A stretch of DNA of 64,000 bases from Neostapfia colusana. Taxonomy: Eukaryota; Streptophyta; Magnoliopsida; Poales; Poaceae. The first letter of the stretch is position 1. Each line of letters starts with the position of its first letter. The notes below the pieces were generated by a model. It saw nothing but the letters and a program-made list of their open reading frames with translations. It did no database searches and had not been told where the DNA came from. Where the stretch lies: positions 26,719,928 through 26,783,927 of the forward strand of contig JASWHV010000001.1 in NCBI GenBank assembly GCA_030760725.1, written 5' to 3'. The position numbers and the translations under genes are program-made. This document shows, piece after piece, positions 22,088-32,540 of this stretch.

Positions 22088-25064
22088 TGACACCCTCGCC
22101 TCGGGTGTCAGCATATGTTCATGTTATATGAAGAGGAAACATTTTAATGAAAAATAGGAACTGAGAGAATTATCAAAAGGATAGCCAATCCAGCTCTCAG
22201 AAAGCGCCGAAGACAACTTACCGCGGCCGCTGGCCACGTGGCGTGATCTAGCTCATCCCTGCGAAGTGGGGAGAGGCCGCCGCCAAGCTGTCTACGTGGC
22301 AGGCTCGGGGCTCACCCCCCCAATTGGAAAGAGGTCCGACCCTGTGGGACACGTGTTGCCCACGGAGCTAGCCTCTGCGGAAGAAGCAAAGGCATTTCTT
22401 TTTTTAGGGACGCATGTCACCTTCGGAGCTAGTCCTCGTGGAAATCAGAGGACCAGTCGCACGGGGTACGTGTCGATCTTGGAGCTCATCTCCGGGAGGT
22501 CCGGTTCTATCGAACACGTGTCACCACCAGAGCTTATCTCCAGGAGGTCCGTCACTGCTGGACACATGTCAACCTCGGAGCCCGTTCCTGAGGAAAGAAG
22601 AGAGGAAAGACTGGCGCCGACACGTGGCGTGTGCGGAGCTCACCTCCGAAGAAGAGGGAGGTCTCGCTAGTTTGACACGTGGCACAACCAGAGCTCGTCT
22701 CTGCGGGAAAGGAGATACCAGGCCCCGAAGGACACGTGGAGTTTCTGGTACGCGTAAAGATACCGGTACGCAACAGAAACCGATATAAATTCCACGATGT
22801 TATTAAAGATAAGACGTAGGATCCAACAAAGATCTGAATAAGACTCTTACTCGGGATACAATCATATTAGGACTCTTCTCTTCCCAATTATAAATAAAAC
22901 CCAAAACCTCTGGCCGAAACCATGAACTTCTTTTCAACTCCTGAGCCGACGACTTAGAGCCCTAGCCCTAACTCGCCGAGTAAACCATCGCCGAAGCGCT
23001 ACAAGGGAGATCATCGGAGGAGAACCGAGCGGTCTGAGGAGGACCTCGAAGTCAAGAAGAACGTGAGGTAGGACTTCAATACCACCTTACGACATCATTG
23101 TGTTCTTTTCTCTGCATCTGTTCTTCGATTCCTTTCGAACAAAAGCCTTCTCGTGGATAGATCACTTGCTGATCAGGTTGATCTAAAGACAAAATCATCG
23201 CCACATCCACCTTTGATCCGAACACCTCTGTCCATACAAGCCATGCAAGAACACGTACAGATCAATCTAATAAAACTAATCATGAGATAGCATGCATATG
23301 CATCATCGCATTTAGTTTAAGGTTTGTGCATGATATTGATTGCCGTGAATCTTGTATGCACGTGATCCTACCTAGCAGGACAAGCTCAGGGAGCTGTCTA
23401 TGACGAACTGCAGCAACCAGGTTTTGAGATCCAAGAACCTCCGGAACCGCAAGAACAAGGCAAGTGCTCCTTGACCATGTTGATCCTATGTTTTGGGTAA
23501 AACTATTTTGTTTTGCGAAAAGGTGTGCGTGCTGAGTCAAACATGATGGGAAACCCTTTTATAGGAGTTTACTAGTTTTGGATAAACCACCCTTGTCGCC
23601 TGGGAAGTCTATGAGTCGGGTATGGTTTTTGCTTTATGCTTCGCTGAGTCCATGGGATTGGGAAGCGAGATAGATGTGTCTAGCTAACTGCACTCGTAAT
23701 GATCATAAGAAACTGATGTTAATAATGGACATGGATCGGAGGGAGATCTAGGCAAGCCTGGGTTTGTGAATGAGGTAGCATGAGACGGTGGTTTTACTTG
23801 CCCCAGATCTAAGGACCGGTTCATGCATGCACATGCCAAGATAACAGTGCCACCACAAGGCCAAATATGGGTGCGGCTTAGCTGAGTAATTAGGTAAGTT
23901 GCTAGAGTGTTATGGACTGTGGAAGGCGCGGGGAATGGGAGTCGAGTGAGGACTGCCATGGGAACCGCATGGCACAAGAGGGGGCCCGTGGGTGGGAGAA
24001 TTGGAGATTCTAGCCTGCCGGTGAAACCTTAGTGAGTCCATACATCTAGTAACCCCTTTGTAAAGGCTATTTTGTGATCTCTTGACCATACAACGACGGA
24101 TGTGTACTGGTATAATGGAGGTTCTGCAGTCGCCGACGGGTGACGAAATCACAAACTTGTGGGTAAAGAGGTGCAAACTCTGCAGAGTCTAAAACTATCA
24201 TGATAGCCGAGCTTACGGTCATGAGCACCTGGCTAAACTGCCATGATTAGTTGGGATGGATATTGGGAAGGTTTTTGGTTATGGTTATTGGTTTGGTTAT
24301 GGTTTGGTTTGGGACTGTTAAGTCCGGGTGATAAGATGGTTGCATGACTGTGGGGTCATGGCAACGAGTTTGGTCTCAGTGTGAGACAAGGTTGATTTAT
24401 GAGATGAGATGGTAGCGAATACGGGAAGGTATTCGTGTGGTGGTAGCGAATACGAGGAGGTATTCGTGAGTATGAATAAAGGATTGGTTAATGTTCGGAT
24501 GGAACACGGGAAGTGATGGAGGTATGTTGGTAATTTAATACATACTGGGATTACATCTAAAGTTAAGTCTGTTTTATCATGGTTTTTATAAATCTGCTTT
24601 TTCTGCAAATAAGCCCTTTTATACCTACCTTGTTTATGAGCTGCATATCATGTGTTTTCCCGCACTTGCTGAGTACATCATTGTACTCAAACTTGCATTA
24701 TTACTTCATCATCAGCAGCAGGAGAAGCCTACTATGAAGACCAAGTGGAGCATTATGGCGCGTGATCTGTTGTCAACCTTGCCTGTGGAAGGAGTTGAGA
24801 TGGAGCCACTACTGCTTAGTTTTGCTTCCGCATTAGTTTTGCTTCCGCTTTAGAATAAAGACTTCCGCTGCGTAGAAATAAAGACTTCCGCTGTGAGCTT
24901 GAGTCCAAGACTCATGAGACATTGTAATAAACCATGTTATTCGTGGATATATATATTCTGAATTCAGTTTGTGGAACATATGTGTATGTGTGATGAACAT
25001 CCTGGGCATACATATGCATTAGTTCTCGGTTCCGTGGTTTTCCCACAGAATTGAGGGCGTCACA
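22088..25064 (+). repeat. 3' LTR of the Tekay-type element
   Basis: Nearly identical to the 5' LTR over about 3 kb. It starts TGACACCC, apparently lacking two bases of the terminal TGTG, and ends GGGCGTCACA. A deletion of roughly 45-50 bases near 22747 removes the last G-box monomer boundary seen at 14820-14865 in the 5' LTR. Scattered substitutions distinguish the two. Confidence 0.92.
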
Positions 25065-25069
25065 GTTGG

Positions 25070-26288
25070 GGGTCCTTACCCTTCTGCAACGGGTCACGAC
25101 GGATGGGTGGTCGAGCGTTGGAGGGAGGTCAGTCGGGCGTCGAACCCGGACCGACGGCTCTCGTCGAGCGTCTCTCCACGTCCTTGGGTTCACAAAGCTT
25201 TGAGGTCTAGGGCATTCCGGCTCCTGCCGACGTCGCGACGAAGAGGGTGACACGGCAATCCAGTCCAGAGCCATCATAAATAACATATTCTACACATGCT
25301 CTCATGATGGTGTATATATATAGCTAACCGTCATGAGAGCATATAATCAACACTCAATTTTATACACAATATTCAACTAAATAATCAAATGAAGCAAATA
25401 CTTAAGAATTAAACTAACGAAATAAGAAATTATCTAATATAAAAACTACTTATCACCTAAAATAAAACTAATTAATAAACTAAAGACAATTTTCAACTAA
25501 ATAATTAACAACTAAATTTACAATTCAATTTACAACTAGGCTTTCAAATCCTAGGCGTCCGACCAGGCGTGGCAGGCGGCGGGCGGTGGTTGAGGCGGTG
25601 GAGACGGAGGCGGAGGTGTGCGACGGGGGCTAAAGAAGCAAGCTTGGGGTAGAGGCGGGGGCGGTGGCGGGCTCGGACGGAGGAGCACAATCACCATGAA
25701 CCGGTTGATGAGATACAACGCTCCACATTTCAGATGGGTTATATAAAACTGTAATTTAACCCTAACCCTACTCATTCTCCTCTCCAAGCGTGGCGGCGCG
25801 CAGGAAGTTTGGCGCGACGACATTTGCGCGGCGGCGACACCAGGCGGTGGCGGTGGCACCTGGCGGCATGAGGGGTTGGCGCCGCGTGGCCAGGCGCCGG
25901 CGGCGGCGGATGGAGGCGGCGCCTGCGCCGGCGACGACTGGTTATGCGAGGGGAGCCTCCCTGGCATCCTCCCGCCGCCGACTGGACTTTACAACTAAAC
26001 TAAATTATTTACAACTAATACAAACAATAAACAATAAATTACCAATAAATTCACAAACTAAATAACTTACAACTAGTCTAAATTCAATTTAAAACTAATA
26101 CAAATAATTTACATAAATTAAACAACAAATATAAAAAGTTACTTGTTTTTGTCGGTGACGTGGCGCTAGGGAGGCCGGGGGCGCTGAGCGGAGGCGGCCG
26201 GGGGCGGGGCCGGGCCGGTGTCGGGGGCGAGGTCGGGTCGCGGGCGGGGCTGGGCGGCGGACTGGTGGAGGGACCGGGCGGCGCCGGC
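25070..26288. other. Right interior of the CACTA element, with GC-rich and AT-rich blocks
   Basis: Transposon sequence resumes after the Tekay target duplication. It contains a hairpin at 25295-25342, AT-rich stretches of ACTAAATTTA-like words (25350-25540, 25985-26130) and GC-rich blocks (25560-25980, 26150-26288). The same AT-rich and GC-rich alternation occurs at 59740-60300 in the related CACTA element. The open frames here are compositional and have no known domain. Confidence 0.55.
25295..25342. repeat. Hairpin-forming inverted repeat
   Basis: ATGCTCTCATGA-TGGT is mirrored by ACC-GTCATGAGAGCAT with a TATATA-rich loop of about 16 bases. The arms pair over about 15 bases with a one-base offset. 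It may be the ends of a tiny MITE or simply a local palindrome. Confidence 0.65.
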
Positions 26289-26468
26289 CGCTCGCGAATA
26301 GGTATAAGGGATTTATTTACGACGGCCTAGGTTGGGCCGTCGTAAATAAGTCCTTATTTATGACGGTCGGACCTGTGCCGTCGTAAATATGGTCTTATTT
26401 ACGACGGCCAACCCTATGACCGTCGTAAATAAATCTGGTAGTAAAAAATGTTGCTTTTTCGTGTAGTG
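26289..26468. repeat. Right subterminal repeats and terminus of the CACTA element
   Basis: Alternating TTATTTACGACGGCC and GGCCGTCGTAAATAA-like units lead to the terminus GTGTAGTG at 26461-26468, followed by the target duplicate GAT. Confidence 0.85.
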
Positions 26469-26594
26469 GATAAAGGATCAAGAAGGTCCTTGTTTGCCAT
26501 AAGAAGCTCCCTGGTCTCCAGCCATGTCAAGGCATCCGACCTTTTGAGAGCGTGCTCTTTGCATATCTTCTCAAAATTTTCTACACGGATGAAC
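26469..26594 (-). pseudogene. Caleosin pseudogene, main part of exon 5
   Basis: After a TTATTAG acceptor the minus strand from 26594 reads open as FIRVENFEKICKEH, then DALTWLETRELLMANKDLLD, and stops at the CACTA end. It aligns with FVPKKFEDIF...NALTWFEVEAMLTKNRDIL of the intact gene, with two extra codons, and keeps the same splice phases. The last six bases lie on the other side of the transposon (6591-6596). Confidence 0.83.
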
Positions 26595-26662
26595 CTAATA
26601 AAAATGTCGGAGCGTGTTCAATTAAGATAGTACATAAACCCATATTGTTCTATGTATATATG

Positions 26663-28139
26663 CACTACAAGAAACACAACCATTTACAACGGCCAATATT
26701 ATTTACGACGATTCTAGGGTTGGCTGTAAATAAAAGCTTATCTACGACAGCCTAACCTAGGCCGTCGTAAATAACAGCTTATTTACGACGACCCTTGCTC
26801 GACCGTCGTAAATAACTTTGATTACAATGACCAGGCCAACTGACCGTCGTAAATAATCCCCTTATACCTGTAGAGTGGTTGAATCTCCTATGTCCGTATT
26901 CATGCAACAAACGATTACTTGAAGAGTGGTTGAATTGAGAGAGACAAGGCCTTCGAGGGGCTTCTCCTCGTAGTCTTCGTCTACTGGACCCAGCCGGCGG
27001 ATGTCGCAGAGGGATCTGGCGCTCTAGAGTGTTTAGGAGGAGCTAAGCCTTACACAGGAGAAGCTCTAGAAGCAAGAAGCGCTTGCCAAGGCCAGAGAGG
27101 AGTATCAAGCTAGCTACTTAGCATAGATGTAAGCGGCGATACAGATAAAAACTTAAAATACTAAACATCTATACCATTTAATTATTATTAATGTGTTAAT
27201 GTTTTGCTATCACAGGCCTTAGACCTAGCAGCATGGGCAGCAGGTTGCCATTTCCTCATGGAAGCCGCCGATGGAGCCAAAGGTGTCGGCTGAGCCACAG
27301 ATACCTTCTTCAGCGACACAGATAAGCAACACTTCTTGAAATCAACATAAATTAGATTACTATAGCAAACTGAGCCAAAATTAGTCAAACATAGCCAAAC
27401 GTCGACAAACTTAGCTATATCTAGGATAATTTAGCAAAACATAGACAAACATAGCCAGACTTGCTCAATTCTATCTTGTCATAAGTAAAAATAGTGCAAC
27501 GTACACTTTTGAAGCTAAAACTTGTCTAACAACACTTGTACATCACAGGGATCGGCGGCGGAGGCTCACACTCCATTGTTGCAGCTACCGACACCTGTTG
27601 CACGACGCGAGGACGACATTCTAGGCTTCGGAGGTAGCGTATGTGGGAGTGTGTAGCATCGTGACTTTTATATTTGAAACTATTCTAATGTGAATGTCTG
27701 TCATGTATATATGTGTTTTTGAATCTGCCTGTGAGCTGGCCATCGTGCCAGGTTAGCATTTTTCTGTTTTTTAGATTACATTCATTATTTACGACGGCCT
27801 GGAGCCGACCGTCATAAATAATCTTGTGTTATTTACTATGGCCACCTCCAGACCGTCGTAAATAAGCCTGTGTTATTTACTACCGGTCAGCTCCAGGCCA
27901 TCGTAAATAACCTACTAGAGGGGTGCCAGTTGGCAAAGCTATGACGGCTTGTTTAGGCCATCAAAAATAACTTATTTTCGATGGCGGCCGTCGTAAATAA
28001 GCTTATTTACGATCAACCACTTGTGACGACCGGATGTTATCGTAAATAATGAATAATCATCGTAAATAAGTTATTACAACGGTTAGTGGCTTAATTACGA
28101 CGGTTTAGGCCGTCATAAATGTGGCAGTTTGTTGTGGTG
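26663..28139 (-). mobile_element. Short non-autonomous CACTA derivative (1.48 kb) in caleosin intron 4
   Basis: Left end CACTACAAGAAACACAACC; right end, on the minus strand, CACCACAACAAAC (two mismatches over 13). The target duplication ATG is at 26660-26662 and 28140-28142. Both ends hold TTTACGACGG-type repeats. The interior keeps only plus-strand remnants of the last TNPA exons: a helical stretch near 27050-27140 (KQEALAKAREEYQASYL, with stops) and a last exon near 27550-27660 with SAAEAHTP and a GGSVCGSV-type end. No transposase core is present. It lies in the intron between caleosin exons 5 and 4. Confidence 0.82.
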
Positions 28140-28223
28140 ATGGTTTAGAATTACGGTGTAATGACATTAAAATGTAAGGCATATATTTCGGCATGTAGAA
28201 GAGATTAGGCCTTTTTACTTAAC

Positions 28224-28315
28224 ACTCCTTTCCTGTTGTAGGCACCGCTATCACTTCCATGGATTGTTCTATGGATGTGCGAGATGTGGATGTTTAAGCT
28301 TGGTATCTTACCCGG
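28224..28315 (-). pseudogene. Caleosin pseudogene, exon 4
   Basis: The minus strand from 28315 follows a TTTTAG acceptor and reads PGKIPSLNIHISHIHRTIHG, then SDSGAYNRKG, ending at a GT|GTTAAG donor. Its length (92 bases) equals exon 4 of the intact gene, and its end phase joins exon 5 in frame. It is fully open, so the copy died by insertion and by the exon 6 stop rather than by general decay. Confidence 0.82.
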
Positions 28316-28379
28316 CTAAAACGAAGGAGAAGCAAACGCACAACAGTTAGTCAGTCCTAAGGACCACATTGTATGATGA

Positions 28380-28770
28380 GCATACATATAAACTATTGAA
28401 GAAGCCGGTGCGGCAGCGGCGGCCGGGGCGGCGGCGGGGTCCGGCGACGGGTGGGGCAGCGGCGGCGGGCTCGGGGTCGATGCGGGCGTGAATGCCCACG
28501 CCGACCCCGGGCCCGTGGGGTATATAGAGCCTATTTACGACGTCCAAGATCAGCCCGTTATAAATAAGATATTATTTACGACGGCCCGACCTTAGCCATC
28601 GTAAACAAAACAGTTATTTACGACGGCCGAAACTGGCCGTCGTAAATAAATTTATTTACGACGGCCGAAACCGGCCGTCGTAAATAAATTTATTTACGAC
28701 GGTTATAGGGTTGGGCGTCGTAAATAAATTTGGCCATTTGGCCGTCGTAAATTTACGTGTTTCTGTAGTG
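28380..28770. mobile_element. Lone CACTA terminus (remnant)
   Basis: A GC-rich block (28390-28520) leads into paired TTATTTACGACGGCC / GGCCGTCGTAAATAA units and a perfect terminus GTTTCTGTAGTG at 28759-28770. The flanking triplet is TTA, but no partner end with the same triplet was found nearby, so the other end is deleted or too diverged. It lies within the former intron 3 of the caleosin pseudogene. Confidence 0.65.
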
Positions 28771-28849
28771 TTACAGTCATGGTCGCCGTCGCCGGCAAGC
28801 TCAGTGTGTCACCGGAGATGCGAATACTGTTGAAGCACACCGGTAACAT

Positions 28850-28925
28850 TAGTGGCGTCCACGGCACAGATTAAATAGCCACAGGGGCCCATCATCGCAT
28901 GTACGCACCAGGTCAGTGTCACTGC
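28850..28925 (-). pseudogene. Possible caleosin pseudogene exon 3 trace
   Basis: Just left of the Copia insertion the minus strand reads AVTLTWCVHAMMGP. It aligns without gaps to ATTAATATHTAFGP of the intact exon 3, sharing the H-x3-G-P spacing. No clean donor follows. Identity is low, so position within the gene is the main support. Confidence 0.33.
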
Positions 28926-29087
28926 TGTGAAACAGATTGACGGCGATGACCCAAACGGATCAATGTATCTTGTATTTATAGCCGGATAGCAGTTATACAT
29001 ATGGAAAACGATCACACAGATCGTAAGAAACAAACTCTAACTCTAACGTAATAGGAACGGATTCTAGAGAGTTAACATCATTTAACA
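28926..29087 (-). repeat. 3' LTR of the Copia element
   Basis: A 162-base repeat almost identical to 58491-58649, ending TTTAACA on the plus strand. The purine tract on the minus strand (GATGGAGGAGGCG, 29088-29100) abuts it, which confirms the orientation. Confidence 0.92.
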
Positions 29088-29142
29088 CGCCTCCTCCATC
29101 AAAACTTAGCCACTGCATAAGTTGAGATTGATCTGAAAATTT

Positions 29143-30790
29143 TTAAACTGCTTCCCAGCTAGCTTTTGTGAAACCATCAACAATCTGATCTCCAGAAGAA
29201 ATGTGTCCTATCTCAAGTAGCTTCTTTTGTACTCTCTCACGTACAAAATGATAATCAACCTTAATATGTTTAGTTTGAGCATGAAAAACTGGATTTACAG
29301 ATAAGTACGTGGCTCCAATATTGTCCCATATAACCTCAGCAGTGGCATTGGCTAACGATTTATACTCAGCTTCTGTGCTTGAACGAGACACGGTTGCTTT
29401 TTTTCTTGAGCTCCAAGAGACCAAGTTCGATCCAACATACACTGCAAAACCCACTGTTGATCGACAACCATCCAAGCACCCCGCCCAATCAGCATCCAAA
29501 AAAGCAGTAACAAGCAAAGACTTTGAGGGAATGATGGCTAGGCCCAAATGAATATTATGTTTCAGAAATCTTAGAATACTCTTGACAGCTGCCCAATGCA
29601 GTGTAGGATTTTGAAGGAATTGGCAAACCTTATTCACTGCAAAACATATATCCGGTCGAGTTATTGTCAAATATTAAAGTGCACCTACTATGCTCCGATA
29701 GTTTGTTGCATCATCCAAGTCCAGTGGTGATCCTCCATATTTGGATAATTTTTAAGTGGTGGACAATGGTTTTAAAACTTGTTTACAGTTTGTCATCCCA
29801 ACTCTTTTCAACAAATCAGAGGCATATTAACCTTGAGATAAAACAATGCTATTCTTTTTTCTGGTCACTTCAATACCCAAGAAAGAATGAAGATTACCAA
29901 GATCTTTAAGTGCAAACTCTACCTGCAGATCGGGTAGCAAAACATCCACGCCCTTTGATCTGAGCTTACCAGGATAATGTCATCAACATAGATAAGTGAA
30001 TACATGGTTACTCCATTCTTTTCACGAAAGAAAAGGGATGTATCAGCTTCAGATGCTATAAAACCAAGTTTTACTAGCTTGTTACTTAATCGAGCATACC
30101 ATGCACGTGGAGCTTGTTTCAACCCGTAGATTGCTTTAGCAAGTTTGCATAAGAACCGTGGATACCTCTTATCCACATACCCAAGAGGTTGACGCATATA
30201 AACATCCTCTTCAAAATGCCATGAAGAAACACATTTTTCATATCTAGTTGTCGAATTACCCAACTCCTAGAAACATCCAATGAGAGAATGATTCTGATTG
30301 TTTCTACCTTTACCACAGGGCTAAAAGTTTCTTCATAATCAATGCCAAATCTTTGCTTAAATCCTTTAGCTACTAATCTAGCTTTGTACCGGTCAATAGA
30401 GCCATATGCCTTCTTTTTAATTTTATAAACCCACTTTGACTCAATAACATTGATCCCGGTCTTTGACGGTACCAAGTGCCAAGTTTTATTTTGCATCAGT
30501 GCCCAATACTTATCATCCATTGCCAACCTCCATGTTTCTTGTGACAATGCATCTCTCCAATCGGATGGTTCATTAGTGATCAACATTCCATACCTCACCT
30601 TTCCTATCTTAACCTCATAAAGAACTGTACCATTAGTACGAACACGAGGTTGCACAATGCCTTGAGATAGCCTGGTATGAGGTCTTGAGGTGTTACTGCT
30701 CATAGACTGTTCTAGAATAGATATATGACTCGAATTCATAAGTTTTTGATTAATATCTTGTTGCACGTCCACACAGTATTGAGCCACAGA
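29143..30790 (-). pseudogene. Copia reverse transcriptase and RNase H (broken)
   Basis: From 30787 leftward: the RT entry block (WRLAMDDKYWALMQNKTWHL, KWVYKIKKK, RYKARLVAKGFKQRFGIDYE), a frameshift near 30230, then YGLKQAPRAWY and the active site LIYVDDIIL near 29985. RNase H spans 29670-29143 with DADWAGCLDGCRSTVGF and SRSSTEAEYKSLA, ending IVDGFTKA. Stop codons lie between 29670 and 29920. These enzymes would copy RNA into DNA in the virus-like particle; this copy cannot. Confidence 0.9.
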
Positions 30791-32028
30791 GGATCCTCCT
30801 GATGCAGCCGAATCCGACTAACGTGGGCGCACTGATTCCATGGATCCCGAAGCAGATACGGCTGGGACAGATCGCACCTGCGCATCTGGTTGTTGGCAGG
30901 GAATCAGAGGATCCCTCTCTTGTTCAGTGCCAGCATCATCCTCGCCTTCAGTGCCCATGTTGTCATTTTCTCCACTTAGAGCTAGATCACTTATTTGATG
31001 ATTTTGAGTCAAATTTTCACCGGATTCTTCTTGAATCTGCACAGTATTATCCTCGGAAAACACGTCAGTGGGCACAGTTGGAAAATTACTCACATTATCA
31101 TGATCAATCAACTCCCTTCGTTGTTGACTTGGGTTTAGGAGGAAAGTTGGAAGAAGGGAAATTTCTTGTCTCAAGAGGGGTCCTGCATTCTTATTGAGTT
31201 TGGAGAAGGGAAAAATTGTCTCATCGAAGATGACGTCTCTAGAAATATAGACACGCCTGGTTGACATATTTAAGCATTTGTAGCCCTTGTGTAAACTACT
31301 ATAGTCAAGAAAACACATTGTTTTGACCAAAATCGGAGTTTGTTTTGATTGTATGGCCCGAGATTCTGCCAGCAGGCACAACCAAATATTCTTAGAAATA
31401 GGTAGTTTGGATTTTCTTTGTAGAGACGCTCAAGAAGAGTCTCATTTCCAAGAATGCGAGATGGAGTTCTATTTATGAGATAGGCAACGGTTCGGAAGGC
31501 CTCATCCCAAAATTTTAAGGGCATAGATGCTTGAGCTAGGATGGCAAGTCCAACCTCAACTACGTGCCTATGCTTGCGCTCAATTAATTCATTCTGTTGA
31601 TGAGTATGGGGACACGATACATGATGAGTTATTCCTATTTTTTTGAAAAAAAAAGTATTGAGCTTTAGATACTCACCACCCCAATCAGTTTGCATTGTTT
31701 TGATTTTCTTATCAAAGAAACACACAATAAGTTGTTGAAAGTTCAAAAAGACATGAAAAACATCAGACTTCTTTTTCAAGAGATAGACCCAAGTGTATTT
31801 AGTATAATTATCAACAAAACTTACGTAGTATTTGTGCTTTCCAACAGAATTTGGTGCAGGACCCCATACATCCGAGAAAATAAGTTCTTAAGGAGCACTA
31901 GACATACTATGAGATCGTTGATATGGAAACTGATGGCTCTTAGCTTGCTGACATGAATCACAAACTAGACTAGAACAAAAAACTTTATTGGCTGGGAGAC
32001 TATTTTTAGATACAACATGTTGAACTAT
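30791..32028 (-). pseudogene. Copia integrase, C-terminal part left of the Tekay insertion
   Basis: Reading from 32028 leftward: the zinc-finger half CDSCQQAKSHQFPY, then the catalytic core (a DVWGPAP block; MQTDWGGEYL; PHTHQQNELIERKHRHVVE). A KPYNQNKLRF-like region and a low-complexity linker follow before RT. The N-terminal half lies at 38798-39112, beyond the inserted element. Frameshifts lie near 31780 and 31280. Confidence 0.85.
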
Positions 32029-32540
32029 TGTGACGCCCTCAATTCTGTGGAAAACCACGGAACCGAGAACTAATGCATATGTGTGCCCAGGATGTTCATC
32101 ACACATACACATACGTTCCACAAGCTGAATTCAGATTATATATTACCACGAATAACAGAGTTTATTACAACACCTCATGAGTCTTGGACTCATGCTCACA
32201 ACGGAAGTCTTTATTTCTACGCAGCAGAAATCTTTATTTAAATGCGGAAGCAAAAACTAATGCAGAAGCAAAACTAAGCAGAAGTGGCTTCATCTCTACT
32301 CCCTCCACAGGCAAGGTTGAGAACAGATCACACGCCATAATGTCCCACTTAATCTTCATAATAGGTTTCTCCTGCTGCTGATGAAGAAATAATAATGCAA
32401 GGTTGAGTACAATGATGTACTCAGCAAGTGCGGGAATAACACATGATATACAGCTCATAAACAAGGTAGGTAATAAAAGGCTTATTTGCAGAAAAGCAGA
32501 TTTGTAAATACGTGATAAAACAGCAACTTAACTTTAGATG
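32029..32540 (-). repeat. Truncated 3' LTR of the rearranged Tekay copy
   Basis: Matches the terminal 510 bases of the LTR at 35815-36330. The match breaks off at AACTTTAGATGAATGT, where sequence switches to gag. The junction bases ATGT are shared by both sides. Confidence 0.88.

Larger units (their letters stand above)
14158..25064 (+). mobile_element. Complete Tekay-type chromovirus (Ty3/Gypsy LTR retrotransposon)
   Basis: Two LTRs of about 3.0 kb (14158-17179 and 22088-25064) bound an internal region with gag, zinc knuckle, protease, reverse transcriptase, RNase H, integrase and chromodomain. The exact 5-base target duplication GTTGG lies at 14153-14157 and 25065-25069. The primer site follows the 5' LTR, and a purine tract (GAGGGCGAGA) precedes the 3' LTR. 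LTR length, domain order and chromodomain fit the Tekay/Del clade. The coding region has stops and frameshifts, so it cannot move by itself. The LTRs are very similar, so insertion is fairly recent and certainly later than that of the host CACTA element. Confidence 0.93.
6597..26468 (-). mobile_element. CACTA (En/Spm-type) DNA transposon, full length, interrupted by a chromovirus
   Basis: The left end CACTACAGGAAACC and the right end (minus strand CACTACACGAAAAAGC) are flanked by the 3-base target duplication GAT at 6594-6596 and 26469-26471. Removing the element and one GAT restores a caleosin exon and splice donor, so the boundaries are firm. Both ends carry many TTTACGACGGCC-type subterminal repeats in both orientations. 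Inside, on the minus strand, are a TNPD/tnp2-like transposase gene (13527 to about 10340) and a TNPA/Ptta-like gene (9955 to 7061). The Tekay-type element at 14158-25064 inserted later; without it the transposon is about 9.0 kb. The transposase frames are broken, so it is no longer autonomous. Confidence 0.9.

Noticed and set aside
25755..25770. CCCTAACCCTA motif, possible telomere-like repeat
   Set aside because: Only two units within transposon sequence; no array.
25551..26065. GC-rich frames with Arg/Ala or Pro runs on both strands
   Set aside because: Composition-driven frames in the GC-rich block of a CACTA element; no family signature, and both strands are open at once.
6597..28770. 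Pairing the left CACTA end at 6597 with the terminus at 28770
   Set aside because: Flanking triplets differ (GAT against TTA). The terminus at 26468 is followed by GAT and restores a caleosin exon, so that pairing is correct.
26663..28770. Pairing the CACTA end at 26663 with the terminus at 28770
   Set aside because: Flanking triplets ATG and TTA disagree, and a better right end with ATG exists at 28139.
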